DNA of 64,000 nucleotides from Williamsia serinedens. Lineage in GTDB: Bacteria; Actinomycetota; Actinomycetes; Mycobacteriales; Mycobacteriaceae. Shown piece after piece: positions 44,682 through 53,071 of this stretch. Within the stretch, counting starts at the first letter, position 1; each line of letters begins with the position of its first letter. The notes below the pieces were generated by a model. It was given only the letters and a program-made list of their open reading frames with translations. It was not told the DNA's origin and searched no databases. The DNA lies in assembly GCF_024171725.1 (NCBI RefSeq), contig NZ_JAMTCG010000008.1, forward strand, positions 1 through 64,000, written 5' to 3'. Position numbers and translations under genes: made by a program.

Positions 44682-45604
44682 CAGAAGTACCCCTCCTTCT
44701 TGCGATCTTCCATGCCGGACTCCGAGATCCGGTCGTCGGCACGGGTCGCGCCGCGCTCGGTCAGGCGGGTCGCGGCGACCTCGTCGATCACCTGCTCCAC
44801 GGTCGATGCGGTCGACTCCACGCAGCCGGTGCACGTCGCGTCCCCGACGGTGCGGAATCGCACGGTCTCGACCCGGGTCTCCTCCCCCTCCTCCGGTTCG
44901 AGGAACCGCGTGCGTGCCAACAACATCCCGTCTCGCGGGATCACCTCGCGTTCGTGGGCGTAGTAGATCGGGGGCAGGTCGATGCGCTCTGCCCCGATGT
45001 ACTGCCAGATGTCGAGTTCGGTCCAGTTGCTCAACGGGAACACCCGGATGTGTTCACCCGGGGCGTGCCGGCCGTTGTAGAGGTTCCACAGCTCGGGTCG
45101 CTGACCGCGAGGGTCCCAGGCGCCGAACCGGTCCCGGAAGCTGAACACCCGCTCCTTGGCGCGCGCCTTCTCCTCGTCCCGGCGCGCACCGCCGAAGACG
45201 GCGTCGAACCGGTTCTCGGCGATGCCCCGCAGCAGGGCGGTGGTCTGCAGACGGTTGCGGCTCGCCCCCCGACCGGTCGGCTCGACCACACGGCCTGCGT
45301 CGATGTCGTCCTGGACCGACGAGACCACCAGGCGCACACCGGTCTCGGCGACCACGCGGTCGCGGTAGTCGATCACCTCGTCGAAGTTGTGCCCGGTGTC
45401 GACGTGCATCAGCGGGAAGGGCATCGGGGAAGGCCAGAAGGCCTTCCGGGCGATGTGGAACATCACCACCGAGTCCTTGCCGCCGGAGAAGAGCATCCCC
45501 GGCCGCTCGAAGGTCGCGGCCACCTCGCGGAAGATGTGCACCGACTCGGCCTCGAGGGCGGCGAGGTGGGAGAGCTCGTACGAGGGCGCGGGGGGTGCTG
45601 TCAT
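44681..45604 (-). CDS. cysD: Sulfate adenylyltransferase subunit 2
   Basis: A 307-residue ATP sulfurylase small subunit. Seen: PGMLFSGGKDSVVMFHI (PP-loop), MHVDTGHNFDEV, FDAVFGGARRDEEKARAKER, FPLSNWTELDIWQYI and the C-terminal DRISESGMEDRKKEGYF, all typical of CysD. It makes adenosine 5'-phosphosulfate from ATP and sulfate with CysN. A good promoter (45666-45695) and two IclR-like 13-bp motifs lie upstream, so the operon has its own control separate from iclR. Confidence 0.97.
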   Translation of the reverse strand: MTAPPAPSYELSHLAALEAESVHIFREVAATFERPGMLFSGGKDSVVMFHIARKAFWPSPMPFPLMHVDTGHNFDEVIDYRDRVVAETGVRLVVSSVQDDIDAGRVVEPTGRGASRNRLQTTALLRGIAENRFDAVFGGARRDEEKARAKERVFSFRDRFGAWDPRGQRPELWNLYNGRHAPGEHIRVFPLSNWTELDIWQYIGAERIDLPPIYYAHEREVIPRDGMLLARTRFLEPEEGEETRVETVRFRTVGDATCTGCVESTASTVEQVIDEVAATRLTERGATRADDRISESGMEDRKKEGYF

Positions 45605-45628
45605 GCCCGGCTTCCGATCTGTCGTGCG

Positions 45629-45662
45629 TCGACTATTCGAACCATTGAGTCGACTATCCGAA
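45629..45662. promoter_or_regulatory. Tandem 13-bp IclR-like operators downstream of the cysD promoter
   Basis: TCGACTATTCGAA (45629-45641) and TCGACTATCCGAA (45650-45662) are direct repeats 21 bases apart, two helical turns. They lie just downstream of the cysD -10, where a repressor would act. A third copy, TCGATTATGCGAA, lies in the iclR/hydratase gap. The shape (TTCGA-TAT-CGAA) resembles IclR-family sites such as those of PcaR/PobR. Confidence 0.6.
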
Positions 45663-45665
45663 GAA

Positions 45666-45695
45666 ACTGTAGGTCTCGGCGGAGAACACCGTCAA
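45666..45695 (-). promoter_or_regulatory. Predicted cysD promoter
   Basis: Read on the minus strand, TTGACG (45690-45695) and TACAGT (45666-45671) are separated by 18 bases, a good SigA-type promoter. Transcription would begin near 45658 and run through the two 13-bp repeats, about 55 bases before the cysD ATG. Confidence 0.65.
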
Positions 45696-45714
45696 CCGGG
45701 CACACGGTCGCGTG

Positions 45715-46611
45715 TCAGCCGGCCGCCGCGAGGACGTTCCCGGCGCGCTCGGCCGCGTCGCGGAGCAGGGCGGCGACGCGTCGGATCTCGGACGTGGACA
45801 GCCGCGCGAACGGTTGCGCCGCCAGGGACATCGTCACCGCCTGACCCCGCCCACGCGACCCGACCGGCACGGAGATCGTCGCGACGGAGATCTCCCCGCC
45901 GCCGTCCAGCTCGTCGTCGGTGACGTCGATCGTCGCCAGCTCGGCGTAGGCGGCCGCCAGCGAGGCCGACAGTCCGTCGACGACGAGGTCGTCCCCGAGT
46001 GCCTGCAGCGCCGAGTGCACCCGGACCAGCGGCCGCGACAGCCGGTCGACGGTGAATCCCCGTCCACGGACGTCGGCGAGGACCGCGTCGAGCCGCGAGA
46101 CCAGTCCGACCCCCGCCGGCTCCGCCACCCGCATCCACTCCGCGCGCACGTCGTCGTCGGCCCAGGCAACGTACTCACGGCCGAACGGGGCGATGACCGG
46201 CAGCGCCAGCCCGGGCGCCACCTGCGACAGCACCGACGCGGGCGCGACGGTGTCGGTGACGACGAGGAACCGGCCGCGCAGCGTGGCCAACGAGACGGGC
46301 ATGTCGAGATCGCGGCCGAGCCCGCGCAGCAGGTCGTCCAGCACCCGGCCGGGAGCGCGGCCGCGGGCGAACACCGAACCCATCCGGTCCCCCAGTCCGT
46401 AGGTGGTGTCGACGTCGTCCCGGTGCACCCATCCGCGCTCCACGAGCGTCGCGAGGATCGCGTGACCGGTCGCCCGCGTGATCCCCTGCGCCCGGGAGAT
46501 CTGTGCCAGCGAGAACCGTCGGTCGGGTTCGACGGCGAGCATCTCCATCACGTCGACGACGCGGTCGGTGGGCGGCGACACCGCCCTGTCGCGCACTCCG
46601 TCGTCTCCCAT
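45715..46611 (-). CDS. IclR-family transcriptional regulator
   Basis: A 298-residue regulator. The N-terminal winged helix (about 15-75) shows DRVVDVMEMLAVEPDRRFSL then AQISRAQGITRATGHAILAT; the C-terminal effector domain follows. IclR proteins usually bind small carboxylates or similar metabolites. It is divergent from the hydratase/dehydrogenase operon, and IclR-like motifs lie both in that gap and before cysD. Likely control of the divergent operon and possibly of cysD is inferred from these motifs. Confidence 0.9.
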   Translation of the reverse strand: MGDDGVRDRAVSPPTDRVVDVMEMLAVEPDRRFSLAQISRAQGITRATGHAILATLVERGWVHRDDVDTTYGLGDRMGSVFARGRAPGRVLDDLLRGLGRDLDMPVSLATLRGRFLVVTDTVAPASVLSQVAPGLALPVIAPFGREYVAWADDDVRAEWMRVAEPAGVGLVSRLDAVLADVRGRGFTVDRLSRPLVRVHSALQALGDDLVVDGLSASLAAAYAELATIDVTDDELDGGGEISVATISVPVGSRGRGQAVTMSLAAQPFARLSTSEIRRVAALLRDAAERAGNVLAAAG

Positions 46612-46627
46612 GGGCGCCGATGCTACG

Positions 46628-46660
46628 TCGAGCGTCGAATCCCTCGTTCGATTATGCGAA
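46628..46660. promoter_or_regulatory. IclR-like motifs in the iclR/hydratase gap
   Basis: TCGATTATGCGAA (46648-46660) matches each cysD-side copy at 11 of 13 positions. A degenerate copy, TCGAGCGTCGAA, starts 20 bases upstream at 46628, giving the same paired spacing as at cysD. This fits autoregulation by the IclR protein. Confidence 0.5.
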
Positions 46661-46679
46661 CAGTCGCGCCACGTCCGGC

Positions 46680-46709
46680 TTTACCAACCAAGCACTTGCT
46701 AGGTACTGT
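46680..46709 (+). promoter_or_regulatory. Leaderless promoter with KstR2-type box in the spacer
   Basis: TTTACC (46680-46685) and TACTGT (46704-46709) are 18 bases apart, and the hydratase ATG lies 7 bases after the -10, so the transcript should be leaderless. Inside the spacer, ACCAAGCACTTGCT (46687-46700) fits the published KstR2 consensus AnCAAGnnCTTGnT at every fixed position. KstR2 represses later steroid ring C/D degradation genes and is released by a HIP-CoA-type ligand. Confidence 0.75.
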
Positions 46710-46716
46710 CCGAGGT

Positions 46717-47613
46717 ATGTCCGAGACCCCCATCCCACCGCCTCTGACCGGCGACGACCTGACCGCGGACTCGGCTCCGGTGGCCTATGAGGTCGCGAAC
46801 GGGGTGGCCTACGTGACGCTGAACCGACCGGAGTACCGCAACGCGCAGAACTCCGTGATGACGTACTCGCTCGACGCCGCCTTCGTGCGTGCCGTCGACG
46901 ACGCGGCGGTCAAGGTCATCGTGCTGCGGGCGAACGGCAAGCACTTCTCGGCCGGCCACGACATCGGTACCCCCGAACGCGACTTCCACGTCCGGTACCC
47001 GAACACCGCCTCGCTGTACTGGGATCACACCGACCGATCCGGTGGGGATCAGCGGCTCGCGCGCGAGATCGAGGTCTACGTCGGGATGTGCCGCCGCTGG
47101 CGGGAGATCCCCAAGCCGGTCATCGCGCAGGTGCACGGGGCGTGCATCGCGGGCGGTCTGATGCTCGCCTGGATCTGCGACTTCATCGTCGCCTCCGACG
47201 ACGCGTTCTTCTCCGACCCCGTCGCCCGCATGGGGATCCCCGGTGTCGAGTACTTCGCCCATGCCTTCGTCCTCGGACCCCGCCGCGCGAAGGAGCTGTT
47301 GTTCACGGGCAAGCGCTTCACCGCGGCGCAGGCCGCCGACTGGGGGATGGTCAACCACGTCGTCCCCCGCGACGACCTGCAGTCCACGGTCGACGGCATC
47401 GCGGCCGAGATCGCCGAGATGCCGCAGCTCGGGCTGGCCCTGTGCAAGAAGGCCGTCAACATCTGCGAGGACCAGATGGGACTGCGGAACGCGATGAACT
47501 CGGTGTTCGGGTGGCACCACTTCGCACACAGCGCGAACGCGGAGGCCGACGGCGACTCGCTCGGCGGCATGGACGCGAGGTCGATGAAGGCCAGTGCGGG
47601 CGGGGGCGCCTGA
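46717..47613 (+). CDS. Enoyl-CoA hydratase (EchA13-like), KstR2-box operon
   Basis: A 298-residue crotonase-fold protein: YVTLNRPEYRNAQN, the oxyanion block GKHFSAGHDIGT and the second block HGACIAGGLMLAWICDFIVA, then FFSDPVARMGIPGVEYFAH, where the Glu after Gly-Val is the likely catalytic residue. The gene order hydratase then two acyl-CoA dehydrogenases recalls echA13-fadE17-fadE18 of M. tuberculosis. The start is the ATG at 46717 of a predicted leaderless transcript. The KstR2-type box suggests a steroid-derived acyl-CoA substrate; that is inference. Confidence 0.85.
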   Translation: MSETPIPPPLTGDDLTADSAPVAYEVANGVAYVTLNRPEYRNAQNSVMTYSLDAAFVRAVDDAAVKVIVLRANGKHFSAGHDIGTPERDFHVRYPNTASLYWDHTDRSGGDQRLAREIEVYVGMCRRWREIPKPVIAQVHGACIAGGLMLAWICDFIVASDDAFFSDPVARMGIPGVEYFAHAFVLGPRRAKELLFTGKRFTAAQAADWGMVNHVVPRDDLQSTVDGIAAEIAEMPQLGLALCKKAVNICEDQMGLRNAMNSVFGWHHFAHSANAEADGDSLGGMDARSMKASAGGGA

Positions 47614-48785
47614 TGGACCTCGACTTCGACCCGGACGTCGTGCGGTTCCGCGCCGAGGTGCGGGAGTGGTTGCGCGACAACGTCCCCAGCACACCCCTGC
47701 CGTCGATGGACTCGGCCGAAGGGTTCGAGGCCCACCGCGAGTGGGAGCGCCGGATGGCCGACGCTCGCTGGTCGGTGGTCAGCTGGCCCGAGGAGTTCGG
47801 CGGCCGCGACGTCGATCTCGTGCACTGGCTGGTCTTCGAGGAAGAGTACTACCGCAGCGGCGCGCCGGGCCGCGTCAGCCAGAACGGCATCTTCCTGTTG
47901 GCGCCCACGCTGTTCGAGCACGCCCACCCCGACCAGCTCGCCGCGATCATGCCGCGCATGGCCCGCGCCGACGACATCTGGGGCCAGGCGTGGAGCGAGC
48001 CGGAGGCCGGCAGCGACCTCGCCTCCCTGCGGTCGACGGCCACCCGGACCGACGGGGGATGGCTGCTCAACGGGCAGAAGACGTGGAGCTCGCGGTCCAG
48101 CTTCGCCGACCGCGGGTTCGGGTTGTTCCGCTCCGATCCCGAGGCGACCCGCCACCGTGGGCTGACCTACTTCATGTTCGACCTGCGCGCCGACGGTGTC
48201 ACCGTGCGCCCCATCGACCAGCTCGACGGCGAGCCCGGGTTCGCAGAACTGTTCCTGGACAACGTCTTCGTCCCCGACGATCCCGACCGACCCGGCGAGT
48301 CCGGTGTCATCGGTGCCGCGAACGACGGGTGGCGGATAGCCATGAGCACCGCGGCCAACGAACGAGGCCTGTCGCTGCGTTCACCCGGACGGTTCCTCGC
48401 GACCACCGACCGCCTCCTCCAGCTGTGGCGACGTACCCGCGACGACGCCCCGGACGGCACCGCCGACCGCGTCGTCGACGCGTGGATCGGATCACGGGCA
48501 TACGAGCTGTCCACCTATGCGACGGTGAGCCGGCTGCTCGGCGGCGGTTCGCTGGGCATCGAGTCGTCGATCAACAAGGTGTTCTGGTCCGAGTGGGACA
48601 TCGCGACGCACGAGACCGCGCTGGACCTGCTCGGCGCCGACGGCGAACTCGCGGACGGGCCCGACTCGGGCTGGCTCGCCGGCTACCTGTTCTCCCTGTC
48701 CGGCCCGATCTACGCCGGCACGAACGAGATCCAACGCAACGTGATCGGCGAGCGACTGCTCGGACTGCCCCGGGGAGACCGATGA
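47613..48785 (+). CDS. Acyl-CoA dehydrogenase, alpha-type subunit without the usual Glu
   Basis: A 390-residue acyl-CoA dehydrogenase, coupled to the hydratase by TGATG. Motifs: WSEPEAGSDLASL, NGQKTWSS, and the C-terminal GPIYAGTNEIQRNVIGERLL. At the usual catalytic Glu position before Gly-Thr-Asn this protein has Ala, so it would depend on another residue or on a partner subunit. Such proteins form mixed heterotetramers with shorter dehydrogenases in mycobacterial steroid pathways (FadE-type alpha2beta2 enzymes). The two partners needed are the next genes. Confidence 0.87.
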   Translation: MDLDFDPDVVRFRAEVREWLRDNVPSTPLPSMDSAEGFEAHREWERRMADARWSVVSWPEEFGGRDVDLVHWLVFEEEYYRSGAPGRVSQNGIFLLAPTLFEHAHPDQLAAIMPRMARADDIWGQAWSEPEAGSDLASLRSTATRTDGGWLLNGQKTWSSRSSFADRGFGLFRSDPEATRHRGLTYFMFDLRADGVTVRPIDQLDGEPGFAELFLDNVFVPDDPDRPGESGVIGAANDGWRIAMSTAANERGLSLRSPGRFLATTDRLLQLWRRTRDDAPDGTADRVVDAWIGSRAYELSTYATVSRLLGGGSLGIESSINKVFWSEWDIATHETALDLLGADGELADGPDSGWLAGYLFSLSGPIYAGTNEIQRNVIGERLLGLPRGDR

Positions 48786-49768
48786 GATTCCTGCTCGAGA
48801 CCGAACACGCCGACCTCGCGTCGAGCATCGACGCGATGCTGTCCCGCGCCGACGTGCCGAAGATCGTCCGTGCGCTCGTCGACGGCGACGCGCAACCCAC
48901 GGCGGACCTGTGGTCGCGCCTCGCCGACACCGGCGTCACCGCTCTGCTCGCCGACGAGGAGTTCGGCGGGATGGGCGCGGGCGCGGTCGAGATGGTCGTC
49001 GCCGTCGAACAGCTGGGGCGTCACTGCGTGCCCGGACCGGTCGCCGAGTCCACCGCCGTCGTGCCGTGGCTGCTGTCGGCGACCGGACGCCGAGACCTGC
49101 TGGAGCCGCTGTTCGCCGGGCAGCCCGCGACGATCGCGCACGACCTCCTGGCGCGGCGCGCCGCCGACACCGCCTCGTGCTCGACCGTGCTCGCGATCCG
49201 CGGGTCCCGTCTCTCCACCGCGACGGTCCGCGACACCCACCGTTCCGTCGACCCCACGCGCACCGTGTCCGACGTCGAGCCGGACGAGACGGTGGCCGAC
49301 GACGTCGACGCACGCCGGGCCGGTGATCTCGGCGCCCTCGCGACCTCGGCGCAGCTGCTCGGGCTGGCGTCCGGGATGCTTGCCCTCGCGACAGACCACG
49401 CGCGGTCGCGGACACAGTTCGGACGCCCCGTCGGCTCCTTCCAGGCCGTCAAGCACCACCTCGCGGACGTGGCCATCGCCGTCGAGATGGCCCGACCGCT
49501 GGTCCACGGCGCGGCCCTCGCCGTCGACGCCGAGGGCGCCACCGACACGGTCCCCACCGACGTCACCCGCGACGTGTCCGCGGCGGCGGTCGCCTGCGGG
49601 CGCGCCGCGGATCTGGCCGCACGCACGGGGCTGCAGACGCTCGGCGCGATCGGCTACACACGCGAACACGACCTTTCGCTATACCTCACGAAGACCCGGG
49701 CGCTGCTCACCGCATGGGGCACCCCCGCTCTCCACCGTCGTCGTGTCCTGGAGGCGATCGCCCCGTGA
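48782..49768 (+). CDS. Acyl-CoA dehydrogenase-like, short beta-type subunit
   Basis: A 328-residue, shortened acyl-CoA dehydrogenase starting inside the previous gene's end (ATGA). The N-terminal helical domain and C-terminal SRTQFGRPVGSFQAVKHHLAD block are clear, but the central beta domain is reduced. The C-terminal GYTREHDLSLYLTK holds a Glu in the region equivalent to an alternative catalytic base. Length and divergence are typical of the beta partner in alpha2beta2 acyl-CoA dehydrogenases. Probably pairs with the product of 47613-48785. Confidence 0.85.
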   Translation: MRFLLETEHADLASSIDAMLSRADVPKIVRALVDGDAQPTADLWSRLADTGVTALLADEEFGGMGAGAVEMVVAVEQLGRHCVPGPVAESTAVVPWLLSATGRRDLLEPLFAGQPATIAHDLLARRAADTASCSTVLAIRGSRLSTATVRDTHRSVDPTRTVSDVEPDETVADDVDARRAGDLGALATSAQLLGLASGMLALATDHARSRTQFGRPVGSFQAVKHHLADVAIAVEMARPLVHGAALAVDAEGATDTVPTDVTRDVSAAAVACGRAADLAARTGLQTLGAIGYTREHDLSLYLTKTRALLTAWGTPALHRRRVLEAIAP

Positions 49769-50877
49769 GCGACGTGCTCGACCCGTCGGACTCCCCCGGC
49801 GTCGACACCGACGAGCAGGCCGCGCTGCGGTCGGCCGTCGCCGACGTGCTGCGACGACACGGCGGATCCGACCGCCTCCGGGCGGCGATGGCCTCCACCC
49901 CCCGATCCGACCTCGACCTGTGGCGGACGCTGACCCAACAGGTGGGCGTCGCGGCACTCGCGATCCCCGAGAGGTTCGGCGGTGTCGGCGCGAGCCTCGT
50001 CGAGACCCACATCGTGCTGGAGGAGCTCGGACGTGAGCTCGCGGCGGTCCCGATGCTCGGGTCCGCGGTCCTGGCGGCGCAGGCCGTCCTGCTGACCCGG
50101 GACGACGAGGCCGCCGAGCGGCTGCTGCCGGGCATCGCCGAGGGCGAGACCGTCGCGTCGGTCTGCTGGGCCGACGTTGCCGGCTGGGGTCGGGGCGGCG
50201 TGGTCGCCGACGGCGGCCTGCTGACGGGCACCGCGCACTACGTCCTCGACGGCGAGTACGCCGATGTCCTGCTCGTCATCGCCCGGTCGGGCGGACAGAC
50301 CACCCTGCACGAGGTCGCCGCCGACGCCGAGGGCGTGACCCGTACCGCGATGCCCCTCATGGACCCGACGCGCGCCCTGGCCACCGTCACCTTCGAGGAC
50401 ACGCCGTCGACCGTGATCGCGGCCCCGGGTGACCTGGTCGACCGCCTGCTCGCCGTCGGGGCGGTGGCCCTGTCCGCCGAGCAGGTCGGGGTCGCGGCAG
50501 GCGCGCTCGACCGCACGGTCGCCCACACCTCGACACGCACCCAGTTCGGCCGGCCCATCGGCTCGTTCCAGGCGCTGAAACACCGGATGGCCGACATGTT
50601 CGCAGCCGTGGAGACCGCCCGATCGGTGTCCTACGACGCGGTCGACGCCGTGGTCCGCGGCAGCCACGACGTCGACGAGGCCGTCGCCGCCGCGCGGATG
50701 CTGTGCTCCGAGACGGTCACCTCGGCCGCGGGCGAGGCGGTCCAGATGCACGGCGGGATCGGCATCACCTGGGAACACGACATCCAGCTCTTCTTCAAGC
50801 GCGCGCACGCCACGACGTTGCTCCTCAACCGACCGTGGACCCACGCCCCGGTGATCGAACAGGCGGCCGGACTGTAG
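49765..50877 (+). CDS. Acyl-CoA dehydrogenase-like, second beta-type subunit
   Basis: A 370-residue protein starting at GTG 49765, overlapping the preceding stop. Motifs: STRTQFGRPIGSFQALKHRMAD near the C-terminus and EAVQMHGGIGITWEHDIQLF, again with a Glu after Ile-Thr-Trp. The central domain is short of the full SEP-x-AGSD flavin loop. Two beta-like genes behind one alpha recall fadE31-fadE32-fadE33, where one subunit can pair with two alternatives. Ends the operon; a convergent response regulator follows. Confidence 0.85.
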   Translation: MSDVLDPSDSPGVDTDEQAALRSAVADVLRRHGGSDRLRAAMASTPRSDLDLWRTLTQQVGVAALAIPERFGGVGASLVETHIVLEELGRELAAVPMLGSAVLAAQAVLLTRDDEAAERLLPGIAEGETVASVCWADVAGWGRGGVVADGGLLTGTAHYVLDGEYADVLLVIARSGGQTTLHEVAADAEGVTRTAMPLMDPTRALATVTFEDTPSTVIAAPGDLVDRLLAVGAVALSAEQVGVAAGALDRTVAHTSTRTQFGRPIGSFQALKHRMADMFAAVETARSVSYDAVDAVVRGSHDVDEAVAAARMLCSETVTSAAGEAVQMHGGIGITWEHDIQLFFKRAHATTLLLNRPWTHAPVIEQAAGL

Positions 50878-50931
50878 CGGCAATCGGTCACGGCCTGTGG
50901 TGCGGTGAGTCCCCTTCCCTCACAGCGCGCA

Positions 50932-51606
50932 TCAGATGACCAGTCCTCCGCGCAGGGCCTCCAACGCCGCCTCGACGCGCGTGGTGACACACAGCTTCGT
51001 ATAGATGTGCGACAGGTGGGTCTTCACCGTGGTCTCGCTCAGATACAGGTCGCCGGCGATCGCCGCGTTGGTGGCGCCCGAGGCGAGCGCCCGCAGGATC
51101 TCCCTCTCGCGATCTGACAACGTCGCGACCGCGCGTGCAGACGCCGAACGGTCGGGGCCGCTTCGTCCGCCGGTCGCACTCGGGCCGGTGGCTGCGACGA
51201 TCTCGCGCAGCGACTGCTCGCTGAACAGCGTCGTCCCGCTCGCGACCGCGCGCACCGCCATGCCGAACGACTGCGGGGGTTCGTCCTTGCGGATGAAACT
51301 GTGGGCACCGGCGCGGATGGCCTCCAGCACGAGGTCGTCGACGTCGAGCGCCGTCATCGCGACCACGCGAGGCGGATCGGGTTCGGCGATCAACGTCGCG
51401 ATGGCCTCGATCCCCCCGACTCGCTGCATCTTCAGATCCATCAGGACAACGTGCGGGCGGTGCTGGGCGAGCGCCGCCGGGACCTGGTCACCGTCGTCGG
51501 CCTCGGCGACCACGCGGATGTCCCCCGAGGCGGCGAAGATGTCGGCGAGACCGCGACGCACGAACGGATCGTCGTCGACGACGAGGAGATCGATGGGCGC
51601 TGTCAT
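50932..51606 (-). CDS. NarL/LuxR-type response regulator
   Basis: A 224-residue response regulator: receiver domain (about 6-120) with DDDPFVRRGL and the phospho-acceptor Asp in VVLMDLKM, and a C-terminal LuxR-type helix-turn-helix with LSDREREILRALASGATNAA and LSETTVKTHLSHIYTKL. Transcribed just after its partner kinase (40-base gap). Confidence 0.95.
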   Translation of the reverse strand: MTAPIDLLVVDDDPFVRRGLADIFAASGDIRVVAEADDGDQVPAALAQHRPHVVLMDLKMQRVGGIEAIATLIAEPDPPRVVAMTALDVDDLVLEAIRAGAHSFIRKDEPPQSFGMAVRAVASGTTLFSEQSLREIVAATGPSATGGRSGPDRSASARAVATLSDREREILRALASGATNAAIAGDLYLSETTVKTHLSHIYTKLCVTTRVEAALEALRGGLVI

Positions 51607-51645
51607 GGTGTGCCGATCGTAGGCAGCGACCCCGACATCGGACTG

Positions 51646-52902
51646 TCAGGAGTACCAGGGCAGCCAGGCGCTCACGACGAACTCGTCGCCGGTTCGGCCG
51701 GCGGTGAACGACCCACCGGCGCTGGTCACCGCCTCACCGATTCCGCGGAGTCCGGTCCCGGTCCCCGCCGTCGACGGCGCAGACGTGCCGGTGCGCGTGC
51801 GGACCTCGAGGCGGAGCCCGCGCTCGGGTGACCCGTGGACCGACAGACCCACCGGCGAACCGAGTGCGTGCCGTGAGGCGTTCGTGAGGGCCTCACGCAC
51901 CACCCGGTAGGCCACGTGTCCCGACAACGGTCCGATCGGATCCGGCGGTACATCGACGAGCAACGTCACGTACACCCCGGCTGACCGTGCCGACGCGACG
52001 AGATCGCTCACTCCGTCGAGGTTCTGCGCACCCGACCCCGCGTCCGCGCCCGCCTCGCCCCGCAGCACGCCGATGATGCGTTTGAGTTCGTCGAGCCCGT
52101 CGTGAGCCGTCTTCTGGATCAACGACGCCGAGTTCGCCACCCTCTCGGGACCTTCGGTGCTGTTGACCTGGAGACCGCCGGCGGTCAGCGAGATCCGGCT
52201 CAGGGTGGCCGCCAGAGTGTCGTGCATGTCGCGGGCGATCCGCGCACGTTCGGCAGACACCGCCATCTCCGCGCGCATGACCTCGGACACGCGCGTCTGA
52301 TCGTCGAGAGCCGTGGCGACCACGGTCAGCTGACTGCTGGTCCTTCGCTGGACGGCCACGGCGACCACCAAGGCGACGAGAACGGAGGCGACCGCGAACG
52401 CCACCCAGATGGGCAGGTCCCACTCCGGCACCGGACCGTCCTCGGGCATCCGGACGCCGATGGTCAGCACCGAGTAGTCCCGGCGACGAAACGAGTCGTA
52501 GAGCAGCGATACCACGCAGGCCGCCCACACCGCGCCGGTTGCGATGACGAGCCGACGGTCACGCACACACGACGCCACCGCGTACAGCGCTATGAGAGCT
52601 GCGGTTGCGTCGGTGGCGAAGAAGAGCGGTGCGGCCACTGCGGCGGCGAGCACCCGGAAGGGGTGTTGGTGTCGCCACACGAGGGCGATCGCCGCTGCGA
52701 CGTTCAGGACGAACCCGAGCGACACGTTCCACACCGGCGTCCCCGCGGCCCCCGCCAGCCCCGCGGTCATCATCGTCAGGAAAAGGCTGACCGCGACGGC
52801 AGCGACAGTCGCCAGCCGGCGCCGGATGCGACCGGGCGCGGCGGTGGAAGCCTTCTGCGGCCACGACGACGCCGATGGCGACACCGGGCCGATGGGGATC
52901 AT
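51646..52902 (-). CDS. Two-component sensor histidine kinase (NarL-partner, HisKA_3 type)
   Basis: A 418-residue kinase with several hydrophobic helices in the first 200 residues (for example VAVSLFLTMMTAGLAGAAGT and VAFAVASVLVALVVAVAV), a coiled region, the phospho-acceptor box ERARIARDMHDTLAATLSRI, and a C-terminal ATPase domain with VVREALTNASRHA and GTGLRGIGEAVTS. ATG 52902 is chosen; the open frame extends upstream to 53073 but overlaps the divergent gene's promoter. The stimulus is unknown; the divergent DUF4352 gene is a likely target or accessory. Confidence 0.93.
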   Translation of the reverse strand: MIPIGPVSPSASSWPQKASTAAPGRIRRRLATVAAVAVSLFLTMMTAGLAGAAGTPVWNVSLGFVLNVAAAIALVWRHQHPFRVLAAAVAAPLFFATDATAALIALYAVASCVRDRRLVIATGAVWAACVVSLLYDSFRRRDYSVLTIGVRMPEDGPVPEWDLPIWVAFAVASVLVALVVAVAVQRRTSSQLTVVATALDDQTRVSEVMRAEMAVSAERARIARDMHDTLAATLSRISLTAGGLQVNSTEGPERVANSASLIQKTAHDGLDELKRIIGVLRGEAGADAGSGAQNLDGVSDLVASARSAGVYVTLLVDVPPDPIGPLSGHVAYRVVREALTNASRHALGSPVGLSVHGSPERGLRLEVRTRTGTSAPSTAGTGTGLRGIGEAVTSAGGSFTAGRTGDEFVVSAWLPWYS

Positions 52903-53071
52903 GGCCGCGACGGTACGGGTGGCTTCCGACAGCCACCATCCGGCGATCGGTCGGGTCGGCGCGCGCCGCGTCGGACCGATCGGGTGAGTACGACGGACCG
53001 ATCGGTGGATGTGATCGGCCGTGTGGTCGCGGTGCAGTGGTCGAGAACATCGACAGCCGAGAGGTACTGCC

